Assembly: GCA_025917655.1 (NCBI GenBank)
Contig: CP084614.1
Coordinates: forward strand, 496,001 to 560,000
DNA length: 64,000 bases
Reading direction: 5' to 3'
Source: Chlorella sorokiniana
Lineage: Eukaryota; Chlorophyta; Trebouxiophyceae; Chlorellales; Chlorellaceae
Part shown: piece by piece, positions 1 through 12,600 of the stretch
Layout: each line of letters opens with the position of its first letter
Position numbering within the stretch: position 1 is the first letter of the stretch
Translations under genes and position numbers: made by a program
The notes under the pieces: generated by a model
Seen by the model: only the letters and a program-made list of their open reading frames with translations
The model's database searches: none
What the model was told of the DNA's origin: nothing

Positions 1-553
1 GGGTGGTGGCTGCTTGAAGGCGCTATTCTATTTGAAACGGCCAAGCACTCGCGCCTAGTGTGTTGACCAGCTCAATAACCCGCGATGGGCTGGCCCTCCA
101 GGCTCTCAACCTTGCCGGCGGCCAGCTGTCGCCGCCACTAGTGGCCACTCAGGAGGCTCATTCCTGCGGTTAAACCTTACCTCTGCCGCTTGTGTTGCGC
201 TGACTCATTGTGCGATTACAGTGCAGGTCAAGGTCAAGCTGTGTTGTACGAGCGTCATGTAAGGCCCAGGAACAAAAAGGCCTGGCGCAGTAAGCGAAGC
301 TTTTGTGTGCAAGAGACAAAGCGTGGGAGCAGCGTGGGAGCAAGGGGCAGCAGCGGGCAGTGCGGGAAAGGGGAAGAGGTAGGGGCAACAGCTGGGGGCT
401 CGCCAGGCTCACTTGCCCGACTCCACATAACTGCAGCGGGGCAGGCACACACACAAGGTGTTGCAGCTGCAGCTGCATGAGTGCCCAAACTTTTATGAAC
501 CCTCCGCTGCCCCCTGCACCACCTCACCATGATCACAGACAGCGCAGTCCCCC
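1..553. other. Left edge: 3' UTR of VTC1, no other gene seen
   Basis: No coding exon is recognisable here. The stretch nearest 553 is the 3' untranslated region of the minus-strand VTC1 gene. Short open frames on both strands have no family-like residues. The opposite half of the window edge (1-200) may belong to a neighbour outside the window, but nothing in it can be named. Confidence 0.5.
216..220 (-). terminator. TGTAA polyadenylation signal of VTC1
   Basis: TGTAA on the minus strand, about 340 bases past the VTC1 stop. TGTAA is the usual poly(A) signal in chlorophytes. A five-base word also occurs by chance, so this rests on position. Confidence 0.4.
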
Positions 554-1545
554 TCATGCAGTGCCACCGCTGCAGCCGCACCTGACGATGGAGCCTATCC
601 AGACGATGCTGAGGAAGGTCATGAGCACGGCGGTGATCACCACGGGCAGCACCCGGTTGTCGTACGGACCATCCAGCTTCTGGCTGCACAAAGAACCCCG
701 GGGAGAGAGGGGGGGGGGGGGTCGTCAGCAGACCAGGCGATATTCCATCGTTGCATGCACCACAACCAATCCTGGAGGATCGCCTAGGATGTCTAGGCAG
801 CGCGGGGATCGGGAGACGCGGCTGGCCCCAGCCGCTGGCAGCAGAAGGTGGCAGCGCGCAGCAGAAGGTGGCAGCGCGCAGCCCGCGGCCGGCCTCAGCC
901 CGCCGACTCACACGAGCATGTCGCCGCGGGCGCTTGAAGTTGATGGCGGCGTAGACGGCCATGCCGATGGAGATGGCCATCATGAGCAGCGCCAGCACCC
1001 GCACCCCCACCGCGCGCACGGTGAAGTCCGAGCCCCAATGGCGGTGCGCGTGGCCCGCCACCCCTGCGCATGAATCATGGAGGTCCCAATGTGGAAGCAA
1101 AGCGCCGGTTGAGTCATGGAAGCTACGGGTTGAGGCAAAGCACCAGCCGGCCAGAGAGCGCGGTCGGCAGCTATCCTGCCGTGCAGCCGCAAACTGCTCG
1201 GCATCCCTTGGCTTTAGGGCTCGATTGCTGGCTTGGACGGCTCACCAAGCAGCGCAGCAGAGATGCTGCCGGTGGTGACGCTCATGTTCATCCAGTGCAG
1301 AAAGGTGCGCTCATTGGCTGCGCAGAGGGGAACGAGGGCGGCAGGGAGCGTGGGCTTGGGCGCGTCGTCGGTCGGACATTGGGCGCACACCCGTTGTACA
1401 ACCCCCACCACACACAGCCTCAGCAAAGAGCGACAATGTCTATGAGTTGGCTTTGGCTATTGATGTTCGATGAGCTTGCAATTGGCAGCGGCGGCGCACC
1501 GAAGAAGGCCTTGGCCTCAGTCCGACGCAGCCCAGCCCCGCTCAT
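554..1545 (-). CDS. VTC1: VTC1-like DUF202 membrane subunit of the polyphosphate synthase (VTC) complex
   Basis: Small three-helix subunit of the vacuolar transporter chaperone complex, which makes polyphosphate and moves it across the vacuole or acidocalcisome membrane. Four exons fit in frame: 1545-1500, 1317-1246, 1063-912 and 679-554. They give 131 residues, close to the 129 of yeast Vtc1. The family signature AKAFFANERTFLHWMNMSV spans exons 1-2. Three hydrophobic helices follow, and the last exon carries LDGPYDNRVLPVV, matching the 'GPYDDRLGP' turn of the family. The Met at 1545 was chosen because it leaves a short cytosolic leader before the signature. The gene is head to head with VTC4, whose C-terminal domain is homologous. 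The second intron acceptor of exon 4 is one of two AGs; I chose the one that preserves frame. No frameshift is needed here. Confidence 0.88.
841..880. repeat. Perfect 20-bp direct duplication in VTC1 intron 3
   Basis: Two identical adjacent 20-base copies (841-860 and 861-880) lie in the last VTC1 intron. The same intron also holds a G homopolymer near 710-720. Confidence 0.8.
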
Positions 1546-2314
1546 GTCTGCCTGACGTCACGGCAAGTGCTGCGGGCAGCTTTCTCCGCGTGTTACGACG
1601 CTAACGCCTGCAAATCTGTACACGGCAGGGGAAAACAGCCGCTCAGCGCATGTAGAGAAAGCAGACGTCAGCACAAGCAGTGCCAACACGAGGGGGCGGA
1701 GGGGAGGCGGGCGGCGGCGGACAGCCAGCCGAGCAGGTTTGGCGCGGTGGCACGTGCAATGGGCGGGGACGATAATCGTTTCCGTTACCCTAGACAGCGT
1801 TGCGCCAAGCAAACAAGCCTGACTGGGCGTTGTTCTTAGGGAACTTTGTCTGTGCTCCCGGTTCCCAGCTGCACTCATGATCGTCGCAGTCTAGAACATC
1901 AGCTCACCAAAATATCGCGTTGGGTTGCTGGGGCAGCAGTGGCGACTCGTGCTTGTGCGAAGTACGGCTGAAACGGGGCTTGCAGCGGCTTCCCAGTGGT
2001 ATCAACAATGGATTGATCAGCGAAACGACAATTTCCGTTTGCGAGACGACCCTTCACGCCCGCCAGCTCATGATTGATGCCACAGGGGAACCTCGAAAAG
2101 CATCAGGGCTGGGCGTTGCCAAGCACAGCCAAGCCCGTTATTTAAAGCATCTGCATTTCGGTGTTCATCTGCAAAGGCGCGGTTGCTGCCTCAGTTGCCA
2201 CCCGTAAACCCTGGCGCGCTTTCGGTCCTTCTGAGGGCGCCTTCCGCAAATCAGCACATTAATCATAGGCGTACAGCTTGTTGCTAAGCGCCTCCAGGGC
2301 GTTCGGGCTGAGCG
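1546..2314. promoter_or_regulatory. Shared divergent promoter region of VTC1 and VTC4
   Basis: 769 bases separate the two divergent start codons, so promoters and 5' UTRs of both genes must lie here. A TATA-like TATTTAAA at 2139-2146 (plus strand) sits about 170 bases before the VTC4 ATG. I looked for the phosphate-starvation MYB site GNATATNC and found no exact copy. Shared control of the two subunits is an inference from the arrangement. Confidence 0.5.
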
Positions 2315-5300
2315 ATGAAGGTAAGGCCACCAGGACTGTAGCTGTCGCAAGGGCTTGCGAACCCTGCATGCGTGTACATGCTGTAGAAGCCCGCAAGGTT
2401 GCCGCCCGCCCAGGGCGGGGGAAGCTCCAATGCCTGCTTGCCGCCGCCGCAACGCGCTGCTGCCACGTGCTTGTGCTGCCCGCTCTGACCCGCTCCATTC
2501 CTGTCGGCCCGCAGTTTGGCAAGTACCTGGTTGAGAAGCAGCGGCCGGAGTGGTCCGACCAGTATGTCGGTGCGTCACTTGCGCGCAGCAGTGCTGTGCA
2601 TGCAAGCATGCCCAGCTGCCCAGCGCTGCACAAACATTGGCGATGGCCGCAGGGAACAGCGTGTTTGTGCCGCGCGCCCTCCCAGCCAAGGTCCTCTCGC
2701 CTCCCTCCTGCCCCTGACAACATGCCCATGCAGACTACAAGGGCCTCAAGGACCTCATCAAGCAGTCGGCGGCAGAGGAGCAGACAGTGGGGGTGCAGAG
2801 CTTCTCGCCTCGCACCACCTCCCTCACTGTGCAGCGGGCAGCCGACCGGAGGGACTCGGGTGGGTGGCGCATGCAGGGCATGCAGCGCGGCGATGCACAC
2901 TGCGACTCCAACCCCTGAAAGCAGCTTGCCGCCAACAGGCTTTGGCTGACATTTTCACAGCGGCGGGGCCCACTGCTTCTGCCCACACTCCACGCTTCCG
3001 CTTCCGCCCCTCTTCTTTCCAGCTCAATTGCCTCCCTCCTTGGCTCAATCTGGTCCCCTGCAGCCGAGGAGCGCTTTTTCCAGAAGCTGGAGGCTGAGGT
3101 GGAAAAGTGCGGCGCCTTCACCGCGCGCCTGGTGGGCGAGATGCGCGAGCGGCTGAAGCAGCTGCAGGGGAGGGTGCGGGCGGCACCCGCGGGCGACGAG
3201 CCGCAGCGCGAGCAGCTGCTGGAGGTGCGTTTGCGGGGTGGAAAGGGGGGGGGCGTGAGCGTAAGGTGAAGCTTGTCCTTCGTGAGCGTAAGGTGGAGCT
3301 TGTCCTGGGGGGTCAAGCAGGCTTGCTGATCCACCGCTGCCTGCGCCGGTCTTGCCTGCTTCAGTGCTGCCCATTTTACGTTGCCTGGCCTTGGGTTGGC
3401 AAGTTCCACACAAGTCAGCCCTCCCGCAGCCCTGCCCATGCTGTCCTTCTGCTCCGCCATACCACCTTGCCTCCTCGTCCGCAATCGCCCTCCCTGCCTT
3501 AAAATCATGCGGCGCCCCCCCCAAACTCATCCCAACTTCGTTTCATGTATCTCCAAGTCTCTCAGACACAATCAGCGTACATGCACCTGCCATCATGCGC
3601 ACACGACGCTCACGCTTCTGTGCGAACCCACCCGGCAGGAGGCGAAGGCCATCGGCGACGAGTTCCTGCAGCTGGAGAAGTACGTCAACCTCAACTACAT
3701 GGGCTTCCACAAGATCCTGGTGGGCTGGCAGGGTGGCTTGGTGCAGGCTTTGATGCTGCCAGCGCGCGGACGAACATCTACAAGGATGGGGGCCACCGAT
3801 GGCGGGGCTGTGGTGAACCAGGGATTGTCGAGATCGGCGAGGGGAGGGGGCCTTCACCGTGGCTGACCGCTCTGTTTCTGGGCCCCGTGCCCTCGTGCTG
3901 CCCCCTTCCTGCAGAAGAAGCACGACAAGATGCTGCCGCACTCGCCCTGCCGCCAGTTCTACATCTCCCACCTACACAACCAGCCGTGGGTGCAGGTGCG
4001 CTGCGCACGCTGCGATCTGCAGACGTCATACCAACACATCCCACGGCTGCCACCTTCTTTGATGGCTCTCCGGTTGCAGCGCCGTTGTGCAGCTGTCCTG
4101 CTGAGCAGCGCTGTGCACCGGTTGTTTTTGGATCCGACTGCATGGCTCCTGCGCCCCCCTCCTTCCCGGTGCAAGCAGGGCAACTACTCGGACCTGCTGG
4201 TAATCCTCTCCTCCGTCTATTCAGACCTGCGCGGCGATGCCCCCGCCCTCAACCCCGACGACGGCTCGCAGGCAGGCCGCTGCGGCGAGGCGGGGTGGGG
4301 ACTGTGGCTCTGCAGTTATCGACGTAATGGGCTCCCTGTCCCCTCCCTTTCCTTCCAACAGCTGCACCACTGTTCCTGCCGCTCAGTCGGGAAGCTTGCC
4401 TCTGCACTCCCTCAATCCCTCATCTCTCCACCACACAACACACCGACGTATCACCAACCACAACCTCTGCCCCCCACCTCCAACCAACCACAACCTCTGC
4501 CCCCCCTACCACCCCCTGCAGGGCGTGGTGCGCTCCACCGCCAAGTACTGGGTGCGCATGAGCGACGTGTCGACTGTGAAGCACCACGTGCTGCAGCACC
4601 TGCCCGTCTTCCAGTTCAACCAGGGCCGCGACTTCACCGGGGACGCGCAGCTCATCAACTCGGGTGTGTGGCGGGGGGGTGGGGGGTGAGTGTGTGTGTG
4701 ATTGTGTGTGTGTGTTTTTGTGGGGGGGGACCGGGCGGGGCGTGAGCTCATCATCTCGGGTGGGTGCGGGGAGCCGGGGGAGGGAGGGGAGGGAGCAAGC
4801 ACGGGACGTGGGGGCGTGTGGTGAGGCCGGCTGGGTGGGAGGCGGGGAGGCAGGGGCAAGGCAGGCGATGCGGGGTTGTGCAGGTGGCTTGCTCACACGG
4901 GGAGGCCGGGGGTGGCGTGAGGCCGTTCTGGAGCCCACCGTACCGCCTGCCTTCCGCCGCCGTACTGCCGCAGTCTACCTGGACAACTCCTCGCTGGAGC
5001 TCTATCACGGCCGCCTGGACAAGCGCCCCAACGCCATCGCGCTGCGCATTCGATGGTACGGCCCCGATGACCCCAAGGACGTGTTTGTGGAGCGCAAGAC
5101 GCACCGAGAGACGTGGAAGGTGTGAATGTTTGGGGGGGCGCGCTCTGGTGGCGTAGTGGGCATCTGGATGCATGTGTTTGTGTGTGTGTGTGTGTGTGTA
5201 AAGTGTGTGTGTGTGTGTGTGGGGGGGGGATGTTCGCAGACCGGTGTGGGAGGCGCCAGGGAGGCGGGGCAAGCAGCTGGGCCAGCCTGCAGCTCCGTCG

Positions 5301-8300
5301 CAGGCGCCGGCCTCCTCCTCGCCCCCGCGGCACCCAGGCCGCCCCTGTTTCCCCCTTCTGGCGCCAGGGCGACGAGAGCGTAAAGGAGCGGTTTGGTCTG
5401 GGCGAGGACCAGGTGCTGATGTTCCTGGATGGAGACCTGCCCTCCGAGGCCAAGGAAGTGGAGCTGCGCAAGGCGGTGAGTGGCCAGCCGTTTGGAGGGG
5501 GCTCTTTTATGAAAGTTGTGTGTGTGTGTGTGTGGGGGGGGATACATAACTGTATATGTACGTATTGTTTTTGTTTTGATGTATTCCTCTCCCTCTATCC
5601 TCTTGACCGAGCTTTTGTCTCGCTGCTGCTCGCTGCGTGGGGTTGCTCTGTGTGTGGCTTGGCCTACCACCCCACGCCCCCTCGCTGTCTCAACCCCTTG
5701 CACCCCTCTCTCGTCATGCCACCCGGTGTCTCTGCTCGTGCCAACCACTCGATGCCCCCTCCTGCAGGGCGTGAGCGAGGAGGAGATCACGCGCGTCACC
5801 CTGCTGTTTTCGGAGATGCAGCGCACGGTGGACGCGAAGCAGCTGAAGCCCATGATCCGCACACAGTACATGCGTACTGCGTTCCAAATCCCTTTTGACC
5901 CCACCGTGCGCATCAGGTGGGTTGGGCGGCTGTGGACGAGAGGTTTTCAGGGCCGGGGCTGCCGGGGCCGGGTTCGCGTGTTGGGTGCAGTGCTTCGTCG
6001 CGCTCCATTCGTTTATCAGCATCCAATCCTCCCCTGATACATACATTTGACTTCCCCCTCCCCTATGCAGCCTGGACACCAACCTGTGCATGATCAAGGA
6101 GAACCCCGAGGAGGGGCCCACCACCGCATCGGCCGGCAGGTGCGGCGGCATGCGGCGGCAGAGGCCGCTCGGCAGAGCTTCCTCACTGCCGTTGCCGCAG
6201 CCGGGGCCCTGCCGCCCACACCAGGCTGGCTGTGCTGTGCGGATCCTCCATCCTAGCCACCCTGAGGAGCAGCCGTCCGCCCGGTTCTCCCTGCACCAAC
6301 GGCATTCGCACCTCTCCCTCCTTATGGTACCGATGTACCGCAGGTGGTACCGCGATCCCTCCCTGCCCATCCATCGCACCGAGATCACGCGCTTCCCCAC
6401 GCTGTGCTGGAGATCAAGCTGAGCCTGGCGGAGGGGGAAGCGCCGCCCGACTGGGTGGCGGAGCTGGTGGACTCGGGTGGGCGGCTGAGGGGGCTGGGCT
6501 GCTGGGAGCCGAGAAGCAGGGGCAGCATGCATGTGCTGCGGGGTGTGAGTGTGAGTGCGGCTTGGGCTCCCTGCGGGCGGACCCAACGCAGGTCAGCCTT
6601 CTGCCGCACAAACGCGGGCTGAGCGGGGAGTGTTGGGTCTGGGGCCACACTCGCGGCAGGCTTCCATAGGCCGCAGCAAGTTGCGCACCGGGCCTGCCTG
6701 CTCACAGCCTGCTCACAGCCTCCCCATCCTCGCCCCCGCCCCCCCCCGCCCCCCAGGCCTGCTGACCGAGGTGCACAAGTTCTCCAAGTTCATCCACGGC
6801 ACCGCCACCCTCTTCCCGGACATGGTACAGGCGGTACCGTACTGGGTGGACGACGAGAGCGGTGAGCGTGTGTGGTCGTGTGTGTGTGTGTGCCCCGGGG
6901 GGGAGCACAGCGTCGCAGCGGATGTCTTGGTGCTCGACGCCGGGGAGCTGCTTTGTACATGGCCGGATTGCAAGGCCTGTAGCCCCTGCTTCCAACAGCC
7001 TAGCTGCCAGCCGACCATCCTGCGTTACTCTCCACACACACACACACACGTGCCCCCCGAACACGCACACATGCCCTACTCAACCCCGCCCCCCCCACCT
7101 CCCGTCAACGCCTGCAGTGCGAGCCTCCATGCTGATGTCGGCGCCCGAGCAGCCCTACCAGGTGGCCCCGACGCGCTGGACCAGCAGTCCGGCCTGCGCA
7201 TCAAGCCGCGCAAGTGAGCGGGGACGGTGGCGGTGGGGAAACGGGTGTTTGGCTAGACATCGTCGTCTTGTCAAGGGTTGATGAGGGGATGGGGGCCGAG
7301 CGAGGCCCCAGGGGGTGGAGGAGTGCAGGGCGAGAGCGCATTGAGATGGGTGGGGTATGGGGGCATGCAGCCAATCTGCCACCTGTCGCCCACCCCACGC
7401 CGCACGCTGCCACCGCCGTGCTGGGGCTGCCGCTCGCGCCAGCCCACCAAGCTGCATCGCCACCACCAACATTGCGTTGTCTCTGCATCGCTTGCTCTCC
7501 TGAGCAGGCACTTGGGCGACAGCGACGACGACGACGAGGTGGCTGAGCTGCAGGCGCCGCTGCTGGGCGGTCGGCAGAGCCTGATCAGCTCCGCCCGGGC
7601 CATGGACGCCGAGCGGCGGGCCCGAGGCGGCGGCGGCGGCGGCGGCAAGCGCCACGGCAAGCTTGCCCCCAGGCGGGCTGGGCCGAGCGCGCCCTCGAGT
7701 GGTGGTTTGCCAAGCCGCCCATGGCGCCGCAGCCGCGCCTGCCGGGCAGCATGGCTCCCAGGAAGATCGAGCCCAAGGTGGGGCTTTCGCGTCGGTGCTG
7801 GGCCCACGCTGGGCATGCCAGCAAGGCAGCGTCGCCGCAGACGCGCAAACCCTGGCACAGCTGTCAGCCACCAAGGAGTCTTGCCTATCCCCCCGCGCCC
7901 CCGCAGACCTTCTTTGCCAATGAGCGCACCTTCCTGTCGTGGCTGCACATGGCGGTCGTCATCGGCTCCATCTCCACCGCCCTGCTGGGCGTGGCGGGGC
8001 CCACCTCCACCAAGGGCCCCGCGGAGCCAGAGGTGTGCTGGGGCTGGTGTGCTGGGGCGCGGTTCGCTCCTGCGCCTGGCGGGAGCCTGCCAGGAGTCGC
8101 CTCCATGAGAGGGCTGGGCGGGCGCAGACGGCGGAGACTCGGCGCCAGCACTGCCGCCCAGCACAGGCTGTCCCACCCCCAAGCCCTTTGCTGCTAACCC
8201 CTTTTGCCCCCCCCACACCCCCGGCCCCTGTGGCCCGGCAGGACGGTCGCGGCCTGTCTGTATTCATTGCCTGCGTGCTGCTGCCGGTGGCCATCCTGAT

Positions 8301-8971
8301 GTGCGGCTACTCGGTGGGTGTCGCCGCGCCGCGCCCTGCTTGCAGCCAGGGCAGGCTTCTGGGGCGGCAGCGCCTGCCAAAAATGCAGGAGGGGGCGGGG
8401 GGCGCGCGCATGCGCGGAACCTGCTGCGGTGGAAATGCGGGCAGCATTGAGGCTTGCAGCGCAGGGGTTGGTGGGCGGCTGCGGCTTTCTCGCTCCCCCT
8501 CCCCGTCCCCCCACCCTCCCATCCCACCTCCACCCACCCACCACACACACACTGCCGCAATCCCTGCCAGGCGGCTGCAGCTCCGCGTGCAAGCCCACGC
8601 GCCCCTGGCACTCTCCCTGCGCTCCAGCTGCTGATCTGTGCATCGTTGCTTCCCCCCTTCCGCCGCCTCCCTGCCCTGCAGCTGCTGCTGTATGTGTGGC
8701 GCACGGAGCAGATCCGGGACAAGTCTGCAACGCTGTACGACGACAGGCGGGGGCCCCTGGGCCTGGCCGCCGTCATCGTGGCGGCTCTGTCCCTCATCTT
8801 CGGGCGGCGCTGCTGGACTTCATCCAGGTGTGGCGGCACCACGGCGACGCGCCGCCGCCGGCTCCTGCCGCCGCCCTCGACGACGCGGCGGCCGCGGCTG
8901 GGGAGCTGGCTGCGGCGGCTGCGGGCGTGCTGCAGGCAGGGGGCGGCGGCAGCGGGGGCTGCTGCGCGTAG
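2315..8971 (+). CDS. VTC4: VTC4-like polyphosphate polymerase: SPX, VTC catalytic and DUF202 membrane domains
   Basis: Catalytic subunit that polymerises polyphosphate from ATP. Exon 1 is only ATGAAG (2315-2320); exon 2 is 2515-2569, giving the SPX start MKFGKYLVEKQRPEWSDQY. SPX continues through EERFFQKLEAEVEKCGAF (about 3065) to NLNYMGFHKIL + KKHDKMLP (3690-3930), the lysine-rich inositol-pyrophosphate surface. The VTC catalytic domain follows (about 4520-7200), with LRIRWYG, VFVERKTHRETWK and HAVLEIKLSL, which carry the family's active-site basic and acidic residues. A Gly-rich acidic linker (7500-7750) leads to the DUF202 domain TFFANERTFLSWLHMAVVI and three helices. Two single-base corrections are needed: the C run at 6395-6398, so that RFP continues into HAVLEIKL, and near 8801-8808. 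Uncorrected, the last frame would stop at 9005 instead of 8971. The coordinates of internal exons are not all listed. Confidence 0.92.
3255..3308. repeat. 27-bp tandem duplication in a VTC4 intron
   Basis: Two near-identical 27-base copies, 3255-3281 and 3282-3308, lie within the SPX-domain introns. Confidence 0.75.
4453..4506. repeat. 30-bp period duplication in a VTC4 intron
   Basis: A pyrimidine-rich block containing AACCACAACCTCTGCC is present twice with a 30-base period, just upstream of the acceptor for the GVVRSTAKYW exon. Confidence 0.7.
5172..5229. repeat. (GT)n microsatellite ending in a G run, VTC4 intron
   Basis: Almost pure TG dinucleotide repeat with one short interruption, then nine Gs. 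Similar shorter GT/G tracts occur in neighbouring VTC4 introns (about 4690-4730 and 5515-5540) and in an NII intron, always soon after the donor site. Confidence 0.85.
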
Positions 8972-9513
8972 CCTTCTGGGCGCGGGCAGCGCTGCTTCTG
9001 CGTGATTTTTGGGGCAAGCGCTGCGTGCGAGCAGCAGCAGGGCAGCGCGCAATCGCCCATCACCGCACGCACCACACCCCCTTTGTCCATGCGATCGCTG
9101 ATCTGCGTCCCTGCATCCCGCGTGCCTTGGCACTGTCTGCCTGCCTGCCCGCACTGGTGATTCGTCCCTCCCCTTTAACGCGTCTGGCTCCGTCCCTTTG
9201 CTGCATTAAAACTGTTCACACCGGGCCGGTGGTGTGCCTGTGGCTGCAAGTGGCTTGCCGTAGCAGCCGCAGGACAGGCAGAAGGCAGTGGAGGGCCTCC
9301 AGCAGCGCAGCTGACTGCAAGGGCCCTCAAACACCCGAGATTTTCGCGGGAGGGCTCCATGATGCAGCGCGGCGAGACCTACAGGTATCGTCATTGTTGC
9401 CCGACAGGCCCGGACAGGGCATCACAACAGCCACCGCACCTGCGCCGCCTGTTCGGACGCCGTCGCACAAGCCACACACAGGGACGGCTTTCATGAGTTG
9501 CCTCATGGGCTTG

Positions 9514-9518
9514 TTACA
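9514..9518 (-). terminator. TGTAA polyadenylation signal of the coiled-coil gene
   Basis: Minus-strand TGTAA about 105 bases past the proposed stop at 9622. The region 8972-9621 lies between two convergent 3' ends and otherwise shows nothing recognisable. Confidence 0.4.
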
Positions 9519-9621
9519 ATCGCTTGCATGTTGACAGCTGCGACGTGGCAGGGCTGCCATGCTACCAATGTGGCGCAAGCACAACGAGTGACCGCAGCCA
9601 CCAACAACGGGGGCCCCATGC

Positions 9622-12600
9622 TCACAGGCCCGGGATGCGGATGAGGCCCTTCCTCATGGGCTGCGACGCCTGGCCCACATCGCCGGCGGAATCAGCGGGG
9701 AGAGCGGCGCGCGGGGTGGTCAGGGTGCCCGACGGCGCCCCCTTGGGCGTCAGCGGCAGCGGCTCCCCTTCTCCGCCGCCTCCCGCACCTCGGACAGCTT
9801 CTTCAGCAGCTGCATGGCAGGCAGGCAGGCAGGCGGGGCAGGCAGGACAGACCACCTGAGCAGGTGCCACCGCGTCCACGGCAGCACAGCAGTGCACTGC
9901 AGGCAGGAGCCAGCCTCGCATCCCCGGCCGCGTTGGCCAGCTGCCGCCAGGCTGGCTGCAGACGCCGGCTGGACTCAAACAGGGCCTGCAAGGCGGCCCA
10001 GCCCCAGGCCCATCCCCTCCTCTGCACCCGCAGCCCTCCCCCACCTGCATGTTCTTCTCTCGGGTGCGCGCCAGCTGGCGCCTGGCCTCCAAATACTCGC
10101 CCTCCATCTCCGCCTGGCGCACCTGCAGGTACAGGCGGTACCGCGGCGGCACAACGACCGTACGGTGAGGCGATGGGGCAACAGCGGGCCGGGCAGCGCC
10201 GCGCAGGGCTGGCGGGGCGTCAGGCGCCAAGCTGGATGCAGGGCTGGCAGCTTTGCAGCGGCCTGGCTGCCGCTGTTGTGGTGCCTCCGACGCGCTGGCA
10301 CGTCCCAAGCATCATTTGGCTTGCGGGAGCTTCGGCGTCTGTTTGGGCCACTCTAGAATCTGCAGCTCTTACTCTCCGGCGGCAGGAGACAAACAGACAA
10401 GTAAAAGCAGTGCGCGTGTGCTTGCTGCCCCACCTTGACCATCACCACATGCTCCATCAGCATCTGATTCTCCTCCCGCATCTTCAGCATCTGCAGCGGG
10501 CAAAGCGTGCAAGGGCGGCAGCAGAGCTGAGGTCAGAGGGGGACGGCAACAGGCGGAAATCCAGCATGCTATGGCCGAGGCGACAGCCAGGAAGCAGCCC
10601 AGGGGGCGGGGGCACGAGCGACAGAACAGGCGCCGAGGCCAGCACATCCCAGCGTGGTCGGCACCGGCAGCGCTGCTTGCTGCAGGAACCCGCAACCTGT
10701 TGCCACCAGCCCCGCAGACAGCAATTGCTCCCACGAACAGAGGCAGAGGCACGTGGCCCCAGCCAGGGCAAGCCGCACCTCCAGCTCCTCGTCGTCGTCT
10801 GCGCCGTCGGGCCCGGGAACGGCTCCAGGCTGCCGTCTGCGGAGGGGAGCCCTCGGCGCCCTGCAGCGCCGCCGCCGCGCCCGCCACGATGCCCGCGGTG
10901 TGCGCCTGCTGCTGCGTGACCTGCAGCGGCGGCGGCGGCGGCAAGGCGGTGGCACAAAGGCTGCATGGGGGCCGGGTTGGGCAGCTGCGCGCCGCAAGCC
11001 TCACCTACCAATCCTACACCGCCTGCAGCGGCTGCCAGAGCGCACCGGAGCGCCTGGCACATGCACCACGACTTGAACCAAGCAAAACCCACACCCACAC
11101 GCTACCTAGTGCAGTACAAGCAAGCACAAGGCGTCCCGCCGTCGCCGGCTCCGACCCCCGCGCACCTGCTGGTACTTCTTGCTCAGCTTGGCCAGCTGGC
11201 GCTTCAGCGCATTCCTCTCCTCCTCGCTGCTGGTCAGAGCATCCTGCATCTCCTGCATAACGGCGGCGGGCGGAAAAGGCGCAGGAGACGCCAAACGGCG
11301 GCGTCAGCAACCATGCAGCAGGGGCCCTGCCTTCCCAAACCCGCAGTCGACGGGTTACGGGGCAGCCTGCTGCATTTCTGCACAGCCGCCAGCCCCGCTC
11401 AATCTGCGAGATGCACGAACGCAACGCCACTGCCAAGGAATGCTCGGGGGGCTCACATGCACAGTGTTCTTCAGAGAATCCTTGCTGGGTGAGGGCGCCT
11501 TGCCCGGCCGCCTGAACATGCGCGTGCCGCGGCTCAGCCGCTCCTTGAGGCTGTCCAGCGCGCTGACGTCCCCTGCGCACGCGACCAGGCCCAGGCAGCA
11601 GCCCGGCAGGGCAAGTTGGCCCGACAGCTCAAGACACGACTTAAGGGGCAGGGTGCAGCGCGCTTGCTTGCACCGCGGGCAGGCAGGACGGGGGTGGTTC
11701 GTGTGAGGGCATCGACGACAAACCCACCTGTGCGCAGAGCAGAGTCGAGCGTGTCCTCCATCACAGCATTGACCTCATCCACCGTCGCCAGCTCGCTCTG
11801 CGCAGCAGCAGCAGCAGCAACAAACACGCTGTCGGGGCCGGCTGGCTGGCAAGCCTCGACAACCCCGTGGCCAGCTGCTGGAATGTGTCAGCAACCCGGG
11901 CGGGCAGGGTGAGGCCGACATGCGAAGCACAATTTGAAGCTGCCAGCGTCACAGCGTGACCACGCAGCGGCCAAGCAACATTCAGGACGGGGGAACAGAA
12001 GCTGCTGGCAGCGGCGCATCCCCAGCGCGCGCTTCGCCTGCATCTTGGCCAGCTGCGCCTCCAGCATCTGGCACCGCGTCTCCAGCTCTGCCTTGGTGCG
12101 CAGCAGGGCGGGCACGTCGGTGGACTGCGGGGGCGGGCAGGAGGAAGGGTGTGTTGCTATGTGGCTGCTGCGAAGGTGGCGGTGGTGGTATGTGCATATC
12201 CATGTGCAAGTGCACGAGAGAGAGCGCAAGCGAGGGGGAGCGGGCGAGGGGGCACAGCGAGGCGCGAGAAGGGCAGCCGGCAATCGGCCCTGGGCTCGCA
12301 AGGGGCAGGCCGGGCCAACGGGTAGCCAGCACTCTGCAACCTCCCAGCAAGTCACGGACAGCGCCGCCCAAGACCCTCAAACACACACGATGGAGACCGA
12401 CAGAAAGGACAGCAACGACGACGGCACATGAGAAAAGAGACCAGCGGACGCCCAGCAAGCGTCACCTTTTGGTACTCGCGCAGCGCCTCGTCGGCCGCCG
12501 CCCTCTCCCGCGACAGCGCGCTCGCCTGCTCGCTGCTGTACGGCGGCAGGCTCTGCAGGCTCAGGCTGCTGCGCTCCGCCGTCAGGCCCAGGTCCCCCAG

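Noticed and set aside
1546-2314. Exact phosphate-starvation MYB site (GNATATNC) in the VTC promoter
   Set aside because: The only ATAT-centred words do not satisfy the outer G and C positions.
6395-6398. VTC4 as a frameshifted pseudogene
   Set aside because: Conserved catalytic residues and good exon joins continue on both sides of the shift, and the same kind of one-base deficit is seen in genes expected to be indispensable.
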